A stretch of DNA of 64,000 bases from Desulfonatronum thioautotrophicum (GCF_000934745.1 NZ_JYNO01000004.1:62001-126000); one strand, 5' to 3'; numbered from the stretch's first letter, positions 17,636-27,552 are shown. Notes: generated by a model not told the origin, from the sequence alone. Numbers and translations: made by a program.

Positions 17636-19348
17636 TTACTTTTCCACAGCTCTATAAAATCCGATGGTCACCCACTGCCCCTTGGAATAGTTGAAACCTC
17701 GAATAATGGCCAGCCGTTCAACGTCAAGCGCAAGTTCCTCAAGGGCAAGATGGAAACGGTCCGAGTAACGGGACTCGACGAGGGCCAATCCACCGGAATG
17801 GCTTTTTAGATGCGCCGCGGCCTCCAGGTGATTGGTCAATAAAGTTGATCTGCCCAGCAGGAAAACCAGGCTGGGTTCATGGAATCCAACTGACGCGACC
17901 ATTCCGTCCAGGTTAGGATGTTCCTGGCGCAACGAATCCATCATCTGGACAATGGTCCGACTGACCCAAAATCCCCGCAACTCGGGGAGTCCCTTGCCGA
18001 AGATGATGGGAAATACCAAAACGGCGCCCAGGAGGACAATCCCGCAAACCCGGATCATGCGCCCCTCCTGGTATGCACGCCAGCCAAGGATGGTCATGGC
18101 CAGGGCGACCAGGGCCGCAAGAATACCCCACCAGGAAATGGTTTTGTCCAGATACAGCGGAGCGATGATCAACCCAAGGCCCAGCAGGCCTCCAATGCCC
18201 AGCCACAGCCCGGCGCCGATCTTGGGTACCAAGGACGCGAATCGCCCCGGCGGAATTTCGGATGTCAATGGTGCGTGGGGAGGGGGGGCCGACCGTGCGA
18301 GTCTGCTCAGCCAGATACCGATGAGCAGGGCGATGGCCGGATAGAGCGGCAGCACGTAATGGGGCAGTTTGGTGGGCACCAGTTCAAAAACAATCCAGGA
18401 GGGGACGATCCAGGCCCAGAGAAAGCGGACCAGGCGATCCGTCTTGCGTTGGGGCCACGTCTGGATCAAGGCCGGCCAGGCCAACAGCGATCCCGGCCAA
18501 AAGGTCAGGGTGAACAGGAGCAGGTACAGCCCCGGAGGTGCTCCGTGGGATTCATGGCCGGAGATCAGCTTGGGCAGCAGGTCGCCGGTGACCGCATCGG
18601 AGACAAAGGAGCCGTCCGTGGCCAGACTGACGGCAATCAGCCAGGGCAGGACCATGGCCGCGGTCAGGATAAGCCCGGCCTTGGGCCGCAATCCGCGCAG
18701 CCAGGTTAAACGGTCCTGGTCGCGGCGATCGGCGATGAACAGGGTGAGCAGGGTCAGACCGGAAATCATCGGACCCACCGGACCCTTGAGCAGAATGGAG
18801 CCGCCCATGCCCAGCCAGAAGAGCAGCCAGAGCCAGGATTCCGGTTGCTGGTCTTTGGGGCGGGTATAGCAACGGGCCAGGGCTGCCTGCATGGCCGTGA
18901 TGGAAGCCAGGAGCATGGCGTCCGTCTTGGCCAGCCGGGCCTCGGTCACCAGCAGAATGGTGCAGGCCAGCAGGGCCGCGGAAGCCAAGGCAAAACGAAT
19001 TTCCATGGTCCGTTTGGCCAGGGAAAAGGTCAACAAGACGGCCAGCAGGGCCCCGAGCACCGACGGCAGTCGGTAGGGCCAAAGGGCATCCGGGTTGGTC
19101 AGGCGGGCCGTGGCCGCCTGCAGCCAGTAGATGCCGACGGGCTTTTTATGCCGGTCCGTATCCTGAAATTTGATGTTGATGAGATCTCCATCCTCAACCA
19201 TTTGACGGGAAGCTTGGGCAAAACGGGCCTCGTCCCGGTCAAAGGGTGGCAGGGTGGTGATTCCCGGCAAAAACAATACCAGGCAGAGGCAGGTCAGGAG
19301 CAGATATCCGGTTGCTCCGGATAAGACATTGTCAGCGTGGGTGGTCAT
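17636..19348 (-). CDS. ArnT-like glycosyltransferase family 39 membrane protein
   Basis: This is a polytopic (about 11-12 helices) glycosyltransferase of the dolichyl-phosphate-mannose mannosyltransferase/ArnT class, which moves a sugar from a polyprenyl-phosphate donor to an acceptor on the outer face of the inner membrane. The first periplasmic loop has the signature FDRDEARFAQASRQMVEDGD and later KKPVGIYWLQ. A conserved TKLPHYVLPLYPAIALL segment is also present. The linked GT2 and TVP38 genes upstream suggest a donor-synthesis, transport and transfer set, perhaps modifying lipid A or a glycan. The acceptor cannot be told from sequence. Confidence 0.85.
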   Translation of the reverse strand: MTTHADNVLSGATGYLLLTCLCLVLFLPGITTLPPFDRDEARFAQASRQMVEDGDLINIKFQDTDRHKKPVGIYWLQAATARLTNPDALWPYRLPSVLGALLAVLLTFSLAKRTMEIRFALASAALLACTILLVTEARLAKTDAMLLASITAMQAALARCYTRPKDQQPESWLWLLFWLGMGGSILLKGPVGPMISGLTLLTLFIADRRDQDRLTWLRGLRPKAGLILTAAMVLPWLIAVSLATDGSFVSDAVTGDLLPKLISGHESHGAPPGLYLLLFTLTFWPGSLLAWPALIQTWPQRKTDRLVRFLWAWIVPSWIVFELVPTKLPHYVLPLYPAIALLIGIWLSRLARSAPPPHAPLTSEIPPGRFASLVPKIGAGLWLGIGGLLGLGLIIAPLYLDKTISWWGILAALVALAMTILGWRAYQEGRMIRVCGIVLLGAVLVFPIIFGKGLPELRGFWVSRTIVQMMDSLRQEHPNLDGMVASVGFHEPSLVFLLGRSTLLTNHLEAAAHLKSHSGGLALVESRYSDRFHLALEELALDVERLAIIRGFNYSKGQWVTIGFYRAVEK

Positions 19349-19352
19349 GGAG

Positions 19353-20123
19353 TCAGGAAAGTGTTGGTGTGGTGCATTTTTTGCGGTAGGCGTCGATGCA
19401 GAGCCAAATTATGACAAAGGCGATCACCGCGGCAATGATGAAGGCGATGCTGGTATGCAGTGTTTCCTGGGTGGCGCCGGAGCCGATCAGGGTTGCCGGA
19501 ATAGCCTGGGGAAATGTTCCCAGGAAGGTGCCCACCAGAAAGTGGTGGTGGCGGATGGGCAGCATGCCCATCATGATCGTGGAGTAAAATCCGGAGAGAG
19601 GCATCATGCGGATTCCGAAAACCGACAAGACCCCCCCGGTGCCGATGCGGTGTTGAATGGCGTCCAGGCTGGGGCGTTTGCGCAGAAATGCAAAATTCCA
19701 CCCGGCATGGCGAACCAGGATGAAGATAGTGTAAAACCCGACGACCGTTCCCGCCTGAGTCAGGAATAGTCCCTGCCAGAAACCAAAGGCCATCCCGCCG
19801 ATGGAGCACAGCAGCAGCCGGGGAACACCCAGGCAGACCAGGAGGGTCACCCCGGCAATGTACAGCAGCATGCCCATCACCCCCCGGGCCATGAACCACT
19901 GGCCGAGCAATTCGGTTCCGGCCAGCAAGGATCGTAGAGGGGTGATGTGCATCAGGATCAACCCCAGCAGGACGATGGTGATCAAAACCAGACCCATGAG
20001 CCGTGAACGTGTCCAGAATCCGGCACTTTCGCGATCGTGGTCAGGCCGAGGTGGGGTGCCTGACAGGTTGGCCTGGTGTTGTTCAGCCGGGGGGGGGCAA
20101 GCAGTACGGGGTAAATTGATCAT
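19353..20123 (-). CDS. TVP38/TMEM64 (DedA-like) membrane protein
   Basis: From ATG 20123 the product is 256 residues with five to six membrane segments and the family core GVPRLLLCSIGGMAFGFWQG and VFGIRMMPLSGFYSTIMMGM. TVP38/DedA-superfamily proteins are implicated in scrambling or transport of lipid carriers such as polyprenyl phosphates. The ATG overlaps the stop of the GT2 gene in an ATGA arrangement, so the two are translationally coupled. The frame is open further upstream, but that part overlaps GT2 coding sequence. The combination with GT2 and GT39 favours a lipid-linked sugar role (inference). Confidence 0.85.
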   Translation of the reverse strand: MINLPRTACPPPAEQHQANLSGTPPRPDHDRESAGFWTRSRLMGLVLITIVLLGLILMHITPLRSLLAGTELLGQWFMARGVMGMLLYIAGVTLLVCLGVPRLLLCSIGGMAFGFWQGLFLTQAGTVVGFYTIFILVRHAGWNFAFLRKRPSLDAIQHRIGTGGVLSVFGIRMMPLSGFYSTIMMGMLPIRHHHFLVGTFLGTFPQAIPATLIGSGATQETLHTSIAFIIAAVIAFVIIWLCIDAYRKKCTTPTLS

Positions 20124-20872
20124 TTCAGCGGCAAAGATGGGGGGATGTGTTCCCAGCGCCGTGCCGGGATGGCTCGTTGAGCGTACCAGCGCACGGCAAT
20201 GCAGTCCAGCAGGCCGCGCCATAGGCGGTTGCCGATGCCATACTTGGAAACGCCGCTGGTTCGAGGGCGATGGTTGATGGGCAGTTCGGCGACGCTCAGC
20301 CCCCGGCAACGCAACAGGGTGGGCAGAAAGCGGTGCATGCCGTTGAACACCGCAAGTTCCACCACGGCGCTGCGACGCAGTACCCGGAACGTGCAGCCGG
20401 CATCCGTGATGCGATCCCCGGAGACAATGTCCCGAAACCGATTGGCTACCCTGGAGGAAAGCCGCTTGATCCAGGTGTCCCGGCGGTTGGCCCGCACGCC
20501 GCAAACCATGTCGGTTGTCGGGGTCAGGGCTGCGAGCAGGCGGGGAATGTCCGCCGGGTCATGCTGCATGTCCGCATCCATGGTGATCAGGATCGGTGCG
20601 GCGGCGACCTGGAACCCGGTGGCAAAGGCCGCGCTTTGGCCCAGATTGCTGGTGTGCCGAATCAGCCGCAGTCGGTCGTTTTGTTCCCGCAGTCGGCTGA
20701 GCAGGGCCAGGCTGTCGTCGCGGCTGCAGTCATCCACGCAGATAATCTCATAGGGCCGGCCCAGTTCGCGCAGCGTTGCCTCCAGCTCCTGGAGCAGCGG
20801 TTCCAGGCAGCCCTCTTCATCAAAGATGGGCAGAATGCAGGAGAGAGCCGGGGGGCTGGGCGTGAATGGCAT
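20120..20872 (-). CDS. Family 2 glycosyltransferase (polyprenyl-phosphate sugar synthase-like)
   Basis: A GT-A fold transferase with SCILPIFDEEGCLEPLLQEL at the start, nucleotide-sugar motif VDDCSRDDS, metal-binding TMDADMQHDP (DxD) and the family motif GVSKYGIGNRLWRGLLD. It lacks the two C-terminal membrane helices of ArnC or GtrB proteins, like short DPM1-type enzymes. It probably makes a polyprenyl-phosphate sugar used by the GT39 enzyme two genes downstream. The gap to ftsY is 23 bases. Confidence 0.87.
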   Translation of the reverse strand: MPFTPSPPALSCILPIFDEEGCLEPLLQELEATLRELGRPYEIICVDDCSRDDSLALLSRLREQNDRLRLIRHTSNLGQSAAFATGFQVAAAPILITMDADMQHDPADIPRLLAALTPTTDMVCGVRANRRDTWIKRLSSRVANRFRDIVSGDRITDAGCTFRVLRRSAVVELAVFNGMHRFLPTLLRCRGLSVAELPINHRPRTSGVSKYGIGNRLWRGLLDCIAVRWYAQRAIPARRWEHIPPSLPLK

Positions 20873-20895
20873 GCAACGCTCGCAAGAGGGGGTTA

Positions 20896-22977
20896 TCAGT
20901 TTACCAAAGCCTTGGCGAAATCCTCTCCGCTGAATGGGCGAAGATCCTCCATCTTTTCTCCCAGGCCCACAAAGCTGATGGGCAAGTCGAATTCCAAGGC
21001 AATGGCCACCACGATACCGCCTTTGGATGTCCCATCCAGCTTGGTGAGGATGATCTCATCCACGCTGACCGCCTCGTGGAACAGCCTGGTCTGGGACATC
21101 GCGTTTTGCCCGGTGGTGGCATCCACCACCAGCAGGCTGCGATGGGGCGCGCCGGGCAGTTTTTTGCTCAGCACCCGCTTGATTTTGCGCAACTCGTCCA
21201 TCAGGTCGACCTTGGTATGCAGGCGACCGGCCGTATCCAGGAAGACTACGTCGTGACCGCCCTGCAGGGCAGCATCCACGGCTTCGTAGGCCACGGCGGC
21301 CGGGTCCGCGCCTTCCCCCTTGCTGAAGAAATCCGCTCCGGTGCGCTTGGCCCAGATGCCGAGCTGTTCCATGGCCGCGGCCCGGAAGGTGTCTCCGGCG
21401 GCCACGAGAACCTTGCGGCCCTGCATCTGGGCGCGGTGGGCCAGTTTGGCGATGGTCGTGGTCTTGCCCACCCCATTGACGCCCACCACCAGGACGACTT
21501 CCGGCCCCTGGGTGAGCTCGACGACCTTGGGCGAGGGAAAGATGGCGGCCAATTCCTGACGAAGCATCTCCCGGAAGGCCTCTGGCTCGCTGATCTGTTC
21601 CTTGCGCACCCGGGCTTTGAGTCGATCCAGTAACATGACCGCCGAACGGTGGCCCACGTCGGCCATGATCAGCACTTCCTCCAGCTCCTCCCAGAACGGA
21701 TCGTCGAAGGTGCGGTGCGCCGAGAGCAGGGCGTCGATGCGCCTGGTGAGCTGTTCCCGAGTCTTGTTCAGGCCCGCGGAGAGCTTCAGGAAGAGGCGGT
21801 CCCGCTCGTCCTCCTCGTCTTCGAGCTCCAGGGCCAGAGCCAGCCGATATTGCAGTTCGGAGCGAAATTCGCCGACATGTTCATAGCCCATGTCTTCCAG
21901 CCAGTCCCGAAACTTGGTGATGAACAGTTCGGCCTCGTCCTCCGGAGCCTCCAGAGCCCGGAACAGAAAGCGCAGGCGTGCCCACAGCTCATCGCCCATG
22001 GTCTCCACACCGGAAAGGGTGTGCTCCAGCCAGATGCTGAGCTTGGGTTCGGCTCCACGCAAGGCTTGCAGCAATTGGGCTTGCCACGCCGGGGCATCAG
22101 GTGCCGGCCCCGAGTCAATGGGAGATGCCGGAACAGTTGTTGTCCGGGGCTCAGAAGACGGCCGCGGAGTCGGCTCCGGCTTTGGGGGGGAGGTCGGCTC
22201 GGCGGGCTTCCGGGAAAAAAGCCGGGCGAAAAGCCCCTGGCGGGTCTTTGCGGCAGGCTGTTCATCGGTTTGCGCATCAGGCTGCGCAGGGGGTTCGCGG
22301 GTGGAATCCGCAAGAGGCTCCAGAACCGTATCGGTTTCAGACTCCGCCTCGAGGTTCCGGTGCGGTGACCCGGCCGGCTCCTCTTCAGGATCTGCTGTGG
22401 GTGTCCGAAGAGCCTCTGGCGAGGCGGCTGAAGGCGCTACTTCTGAAGCATCAATGGATGTCTGCCTGGGAGTCTGGGCAGTGGGGGCGTCAAGTGTCTC
22501 TTCAAGAGCGTCTCCCATAGTTATTTTAGGAGTTTCTCCAGGAAGCTCTTCAGGGAATTCTCCTGGAGACACTTCCGGGCTGTCCGATGGAGTTTCTGTC
22601 GGTGCCGGGGTTGGCGTCTCCGAAACAGCTTCCGCTGGTTGTTGCGGTGTGTCATCTGAAGAATCCGCCGTATGCTCGGGAGTGGGAATGGGCTCCGGCT
22701 CGGTGACGGTTTCCGTGACAAAAGGGGCTTGGGTCGCGTCGTCCGCGATACTGCGTGGAGCAGGTTTGATGTGTTCCGGTTTTGGTTCAAGGGGGGGGGC
22801 TGTTTGGTCTTCCGGAGCGACCTCGTCATGACGGGTCGGGGCGTGTTCAGGTTCCTGAGAATCCAGGGGCTCGCCAGCTTGCGGGGCCGACTCCGGTTGC
22901 GGTTGCTCGACGGATTCATCCGTCTTGGCCGGTTCTTCGGTGGCCCACCATTTCTTCACCTTGGAGAAAAAACCCAT
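20896..22977 (-). CDS. ftsY: Signal recognition particle receptor FtsY with long acidic N-terminus
   Basis: FtsY is the SRP receptor GTPase that docks ribosomes making membrane proteins. The NG domain occupies roughly the last 300 residues: P-loop GVNGVGKTTTIAKLAHRA, DTAGRLHTKVDLMDEL and TKLDGTSKGGIVVA. The first ~370 residues are a low-complexity region rich in P, E, S and T, with a short basic MGFFSKVKKWW start that probably contacts the membrane. A total of 693 residues makes this one of the longer FtsY forms. It is the promoter-proximal gene of the minus-strand run that continues into GT2. Confidence 0.95.
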   Translation of the reverse strand: MGFFSKVKKWWATEEPAKTDESVEQPQPESAPQAGEPLDSQEPEHAPTRHDEVAPEDQTAPPLEPKPEHIKPAPRSIADDATQAPFVTETVTEPEPIPTPEHTADSSDDTPQQPAEAVSETPTPAPTETPSDSPEVSPGEFPEELPGETPKITMGDALEETLDAPTAQTPRQTSIDASEVAPSAASPEALRTPTADPEEEPAGSPHRNLEAESETDTVLEPLADSTREPPAQPDAQTDEQPAAKTRQGLFARLFSRKPAEPTSPPKPEPTPRPSSEPRTTTVPASPIDSGPAPDAPAWQAQLLQALRGAEPKLSIWLEHTLSGVETMGDELWARLRFLFRALEAPEDEAELFITKFRDWLEDMGYEHVGEFRSELQYRLALALELEDEEDERDRLFLKLSAGLNKTREQLTRRIDALLSAHRTFDDPFWEELEEVLIMADVGHRSAVMLLDRLKARVRKEQISEPEAFREMLRQELAAIFPSPKVVELTQGPEVVLVVGVNGVGKTTTIAKLAHRAQMQGRKVLVAAGDTFRAAAMEQLGIWAKRTGADFFSKGEGADPAAVAYEAVDAALQGGHDVVFLDTAGRLHTKVDLMDELRKIKRVLSKKLPGAPHRSLLVVDATTGQNAMSQTRLFHEAVSVDEIILTKLDGTSKGGIVVAIALEFDLPISFVGLGEKMEDLRPFSGEDFAKALVN

Positions 22978-24029
22978 ATGTCTGTTCCTGATCTGGTTGA
23001 GGATCGTCGTGAGAGGGAGGCCCGTCGCGCAAGCCGACGGCCAAGGCGGTTCTTATCCAGGCTCGTCCGTCAAGGCAATGCCTTGCGCAAGCCGGATCAG
23101 GGCAAAGGGGTTAGTGACTTACCCATGAAAACCTGTCAGAAAAAACAAGATTTTTTTGAACCACAAAGGCACAAAGATCACGAAGGCAAGAACCAAGAAA
23201 TTTCGGCTCATGGGGCCAATTGTGTGATGCAAGTCCCGTGGCGCGGTGTTGTAGGGGCAGGCCCCCGTGCCTGCCCTGTGGAGGCGCGATAGCACGGGCT
23301 ATCGGCATACTGCCGCAATTCCGTGGTACCGCCCCCACCCGGCAGGGCGGCCACGGGGGGCCGCCCCTACGCGACATTCGTTTTCGGGGCTGACAGCAGC
23401 CAGTCTCACAATTCGCCCCATGAGCCGAAATTTCTTTCTTTGTGCCCTTCGTGCCTTTGTGGTTCGGTTCATGTTCTTGGGTTGCGGGCATGGCCCGCGT
23501 TAGTGAGGAATTTCCTGCGAATTCACGGCCAAATGCAATCCACGCAACGGTGTTACCGTAATCGAAAACGCGATTGAAATCGAGCTGCCTGATCAAGCAG
23601 GTACCCGCCACGACTCGTCACCGGCGGTGTTGAACGAAGTGGCCTGCGCAAGACGGGTCTTTTGGACTCGGGGCTCTTGTTTTGACCTCGCCTGGATGTT
23701 TCCGTATGCTTCAAGGTACTTTCGACACCTTGAACAGTCCCTTGAATACAGCTCAATTGCTGTGATGCTGCTCCGGCACGTACTTGTTGCGTCGAGGATG
23801 TTCCATTGTATTTCGGCAGGAACATCTCAGGCAGGTGCCGTGTTGCTCCTTGCGCTGGCGGTTTTTGAGCGGACGACCAGATAGGGATTGTTCCGCATTC
23901 GGTTACCCCTGCCTCTTTGCCTCGTTGTTTGGTGTCGTCACGAGGGGCGCGCCATCTGAATATGGCTTGGAGCGCCCTGCTCGAGGGCAGGGAGCGAGTG
24001 CGAAACATTCCGAAGGAGAACAGAAAAAC
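22978..24029. other. Gene-free 1.05-kb intergenic region holding a large palindromic repeat
   Basis: No convincing gene lies here. It should hold the divergent promoters of ftsY (minus) and the NAGGN operon (plus). It contains the palindromic element at 23157-23470 and a short ATTGAAATCG-type array near 23560-23584. The segment 23600-24010 shows no structure I can name apart from GCCCTGCTCGAGGGCAGGG, a hairpin at about 23976-23994. Confidence 0.6.
23157..23470. repeat. Large palindromic repeat with AACCACAAAGGCAC arms
   Basis: The left arm (about 23157-23232) contains GAACCACAAAGGCAC and TTTCGGCTCATGGGGC. The right arm (about 23403-23470) is its inverted counterpart, ending GTGCCTTTGTGGTTC. 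Between them is a second inverted pair of the GTAGGGGCAGGC / GCCGCCCCTAC kind, so the element is a nested palindrome of about 310 bases. It carries no plausible gene and looks like a non-autonomous mobile element. Confidence 0.65.
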
Positions 24030-25796
24030 ATGTGCGGTATTTGTGGAGAATTGCGGTTTGATGGGAAACAGGCCACGGCGGAACATGTTCAGGCCATGGC
24101 GGACGTCATGGCCGGCCGTGGTCCGGACGGTTGCGGCATCTTCGTGCAGAAAGGGACGGCCCTGGGTCACCGGCGTTTGAAAATCATCGACCTTAGTGAC
24201 GCCTCGCATCAGCCGATGGTTGATCCGCAACTGGGGTTGGCCTGCGTGTTCAACGGCATCATCTACAATTACAAGGAACTGCGTCGGGAACTGGAGCAAC
24301 AAGGCTACAACTTCTTTTCCTCCGGGGACACCGAGGTGCTGCTCAAAGCCTACCACGCCTGGGGGGAGGACTGCGTGCAGCGGTTCATGGGCATGTTTGC
24401 CTTTGCCGTTTGGGAACGGGACTCCGGCAGGGTTCTGCTGGGCCGGGATCGCCTGGGGATCAAGCCCTTGTATCTCGCCGACACCCAGGGGGGGCTGCTG
24501 TTTGCCTCCAGCCTGCCCGCGCTGTTGGCCACCGGCAGCATCAGCAAGGAACTCGACCCCGTTGCCCTGCATCACTATTTTTCCTTTCATGCCGTGGTTC
24601 CGGCACCATATACAATGCTGCGCGGCGTGCGCAAACTGCCGCCGGCCACGTTGTTGCGGATCGAGGCGGACGGGACGCGCCGGCAACGGGTCTATTGGTC
24701 TCCGGAATTCAACTGCCAGGAGCCGGACAAGGGCGAGGAGGTTTGGCGCGATGCCGTTTTGGCCGCAATGCGCACCGCGGTGGATCGGCGGATGGTGGCG
24801 GACGTCCCGGTGGGCGTGCTGCTTTCCGGAGGCCTGGATTCCAGCCTGGTGGTGGGCTTGCTGGCCGAGGCAGGAGCGCGGGATCTGAACACCTTTTCCA
24901 TTGGTTTCGAGGCGGTGGACGACGAAGCCGGCGATGAGTTCCGCTACTCGGACATCGTGGCCAAGCGGTTTGGCACCGTGCATCACAAGATTTCCATCTC
25001 CTCGGCCGAGGCCCTCGGCAATTTGCGAGCCTGTGTCCGGGCCATGTCCGAACCCATGGTCAGCCACGACAACATCGGGTTTTACCTGTTGTCCCGGGAG
25101 GTGGCCAAACACCTCACCGTGGTCCAGAGCGGCCAGGGCGCGGACGAAGTATTCGCGGGCTACCACTGGTATCCACCGATGATGGACAGCAGGGATCCGG
25201 TTGCCGACTATGCCCGGTTGTTTTGCGACCGGGACCATGCGGACTACGCCCGACTGGTGGAGGACAGCTGGCTCGGGGAAGATGCGAGTTTGGAGTTTAT
25301 TCGCAATGGATTTGCCGCCTCAGGTGCGGACCGGGCCATTGACAAGGCCCTGCGCATGGACGCCTTGACCATGCTCGTGGACGATCCGGTCAAACGGGTG
25401 GACAACATGACCATGGCCTGGGGGCTGGAGGCTCGGGTGCCCTTTCTGGACCATGAGCTGGTGGAGCTGGCCGCCAGGATACCCGCGGAGCTGAAAGTTC
25501 GCGACGGGGGGAAATACATCCTCAAGGAAGCGGCTCGGTCCGTGATTCCGCACGAGGTGATCGACCGGCCCAAGGGGTACTTTCCGGTACCGGCTTTGAA
25601 GTATCTGCGGGGCCCGTTCTTGGATTTCGTCCAGGAGGCATTGAGGCAACCCGAGGCACGTAAACGGGGCATTGTGCGCCAGAATTATCTGGAGGAGTTG
25701 CTGCGCGCCCCGGAGGAACACATTACTCCCTTGGGTGGATCCAAGCTCTGGCAGGTTGCCGTTCTGGAGCTTTGGCTTCAGGAACACAGGATATAG
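24030..25796 (+). CDS. asnO: N-acetylglutaminylglutamine amidotransferase (asparagine synthase-like)
   Basis: This 588-residue enzyme amidates N-acetylglutaminylglutamine to NAGGN, an osmolyte dipeptide. From ATG 24030 (AAGGAGA upstream) the protein starts MCGICGE, so Cys2 is the glutaminase nucleophile. Glutaminase motifs FNGIIYNYKELR and SGDTEVLLKAY follow, then the synthetase PP-loop VGVLLSGGLDSSLVV near residue 265. Assignment as the NAGGN form, rather than ordinary AsnB, rests on the next two genes: a GNAT/ATP-grasp protein 13 bases downstream and an M42 peptidase, the known trio. The frame is open to 23784, but that extension has no family similarity. Confidence 0.9.
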   Translation: MCGICGELRFDGKQATAEHVQAMADVMAGRGPDGCGIFVQKGTALGHRRLKIIDLSDASHQPMVDPQLGLACVFNGIIYNYKELRRELEQQGYNFFSSGDTEVLLKAYHAWGEDCVQRFMGMFAFAVWERDSGRVLLGRDRLGIKPLYLADTQGGLLFASSLPALLATGSISKELDPVALHHYFSFHAVVPAPYTMLRGVRKLPPATLLRIEADGTRRQRVYWSPEFNCQEPDKGEEVWRDAVLAAMRTAVDRRMVADVPVGVLLSGGLDSSLVVGLLAEAGARDLNTFSIGFEAVDDEAGDEFRYSDIVAKRFGTVHHKISISSAEALGNLRACVRAMSEPMVSHDNIGFYLLSREVAKHLTVVQSGQGADEVFAGYHWYPPMMDSRDPVADYARLFCDRDHADYARLVEDSWLGEDASLEFIRNGFAASGADRAIDKALRMDALTMLVDDPVKRVDNMTMAWGLEARVPFLDHELVELAARIPAELKVRDGGKYILKEAARSVIPHEVIDRPKGYFPVPALKYLRGPFLDFVQEALRQPEARKRGIVRQNYLEELLRAPEEHITPLGGSKLWQVAVLELWLQEHRI

Positions 25797-25809
25797 GAGG
25801 ATCGAATTT

Positions 25810-27552
25810 ATGGGTCACCCCAGACATCGTCCGGATTATCGCCTGGACCGGGACAATCTGCCTTCCCTGCAAAACTGGAAGCGCGCAAATACGCTTCCGA
25901 ATCTGAAGCTGCCGAATAACGTCATCCTGGAATGCGGCTGGGGGCGGTTGATTTTTGCCCATACATTCCCCGACCAGCGGGAACTGGTCCGGACAGTCCG
26001 GGATGAATCTCCGGGACGCAGGGATATCGCCCTGTATCTGCGCGACCCCCATGTGGTGCTGGCCATGGCGCCCCAGGAACTTTTCCTGGATCCCTCCCAT
26101 ACGTATCGGTTGTGGTTGGACCGTTACCATCCCGATCAGATCGCCAGCAAGCGGATTGTCATCCGCCGGGTGCAGACCCGGGAGGATTGTCGGCAGATCA
26201 ATATCATCTTCACCAGCAGGGGCATGGTGGTTTCGGACGAGGACTTTCTCTGGGACCACCGCCACTCCCGCTCTATTGTACCCCTGGTGGCCGAGGACAT
26301 GGCCACCCAGCAGGTGGTGGGCACGGTCACGGCCATTGACCACAAGCGGGCTTTCAATGATCCGGAGAACGGGACCAGCTTGTGGTGTCTGGCCGTGGCC
26401 CCCCAGTGCCGGGCACCGGGTGTGGGCGAGGCGCTGGTGCGCTATGTCGTGGAGTATTTCCAGGCCAGGGGGCGGTCCTATCTGGATCTGTCCGTGATGC
26501 ACGACAATACCCAGGCCATCGCCCTTTACGAGAAATTGGGCTTTGTCCGGGTGCCGGTGTTCACCGTCAAGCACAAAAACGCCATCAACGAACCACTGTT
26601 CGTGGGGGAGGAATTGCCCGGCAACCTGAATCCCTACGCCATGATCATTATCAAGGAAGCCCGGCGGCGGGGCATTGCGGTGGAGGTGCTGGACGAGGTC
26701 AGCGGGCATTTCCAGTTGTCCTTTGGTGGTCGGAGCATTGTCTGCTGGGAATCCTTGAGCGAATTGACCAGCGCCATTGCCTTCTGCCGCTGCGACGATA
26801 AAAGTCTGACGCTTCGCCTGTTGCAGCGGGCCGGGTTACGGGTGCCCGAACAGACCGTGGCCGCTACGCAAGCCGCGAATCACGCATTTCTTGAGCGCCA
26901 TGAACGGATAGTGGTCAAGCCGGCCCGGGGTGAGCAGGGCCGGGGAATCAGCGTGGATGTCCGTGAAGTCCGGGAACTGGCCGAGGCTGTCCGTCAGGCC
27001 GAAGCGGTTTGTGACCGGGTGGTGTTGGAGTCGTTCGTCGCGGGGCAGGATCTGCGGGTTATCGTGATTGATCAGTCCGTTGTCGCTGCCGCGGTCCGCC
27101 GTCCGGCCCAGGTAGTGGGCACGGGGAAACATACTGTTCGCGAACTGATAGAAAAGCAAAGTCGGCGGCGAGCCGCGGCCACGGGCGGGGAGAGCCGTAT
27201 CCCCCTGGACACGGAAACCGAGCGCTGCGTGGCCCAGAATGGATGGACGATGGATGCTCTGCTACCCGTCGGTGAAGTGCTGGCGGTTCGCAAGACAGCC
27301 AATCTGCATACCGGGGGGACCATTCACGACGTGACGGATCAGCTCCATCCGGTTGTGGTTCGCGCCGCGGAGCAGGCTGCCCGGGTGCTGAACATTCCGG
27401 TGGTTGGATTCGATTTTCTCGTGCCTGACGTCAGCGGACCGGAGTACGTGATCATCGAGGCCAACGAGCGGCCTGGGTTGGCCAACCACGAGCCCCAGCC
27501 CACGGCGGAGCGCTTTGTGGACCTGCTGTTTCCCCAGACTGTGGCGCGATGA
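25810..27552 (+). CDS. ngg: N-acetylglutaminylglutamine synthetase (GNAT plus ATP-grasp)
   Basis: This two-domain enzyme is thought to acetylate glutamine and ligate a second glutamine, making the precursor of NAGGN. The N-terminal half is an acetyltransferase: CLAVAPQCRAPGVGEALVRYVV (acetyl-CoA loop) and NTQAIALYEKLGF, residues about 190-255. The C-terminal half is an ATP-grasp ligase: FLERHERIVVKPARGEQGRG, RVVLESFVAGQDLRVIVID and VVGFDFLVPDVSG, residues about 385-575. ATG 25810 has AGGAGG at ideal spacing. It is co-transcribed with the amidotransferase. Confidence 0.9.
   Translation: MGHPRHRPDYRLDRDNLPSLQNWKRANTLPNLKLPNNVILECGWGRLIFAHTFPDQRELVRTVRDESPGRRDIALYLRDPHVVLAMAPQELFLDPSHTYRLWLDRYHPDQIASKRIVIRRVQTREDCRQINIIFTSRGMVVSDEDFLWDHRHSRSIVPLVAEDMATQQVVGTVTAIDHKRAFNDPENGTSLWCLAVAPQCRAPGVGEALVRYVVEYFQARGRSYLDLSVMHDNTQAIALYEKLGFVRVPVFTVKHKNAINEPLFVGEELPGNLNPYAMIIIKEARRRGIAVEVLDEVSGHFQLSFGGRSIVCWESLSELTSAIAFCRCDDKSLTLRLLQRAGLRVPEQTVAATQAANHAFLERHERIVVKPARGEQGRGISVDVREVRELAEAVRQAEAVCDRVVLESFVAGQDLRVIVIDQSVVAAAVRRPAQVVGTGKHTVRELIEKQSRRRAAATGGESRIPLDTETERCVAQNGWTMDALLPVGEVLAVRKTANLHTGGTIHDVTDQLHPVVVRAAEQAARVLNIPVVGFDFLVPDVSGPEYVIIEANERPGLANHEPQPTAERFVDLLFPQTVAR

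Noticed and set aside
23553-25238. 561-codon open frame on the minus strand
   Set aside because: It lies antisense to the amidotransferase gene, whose plus-strand motifs are complete, and its own sequence has no domain pattern; it is a product of GC-rich codon use.
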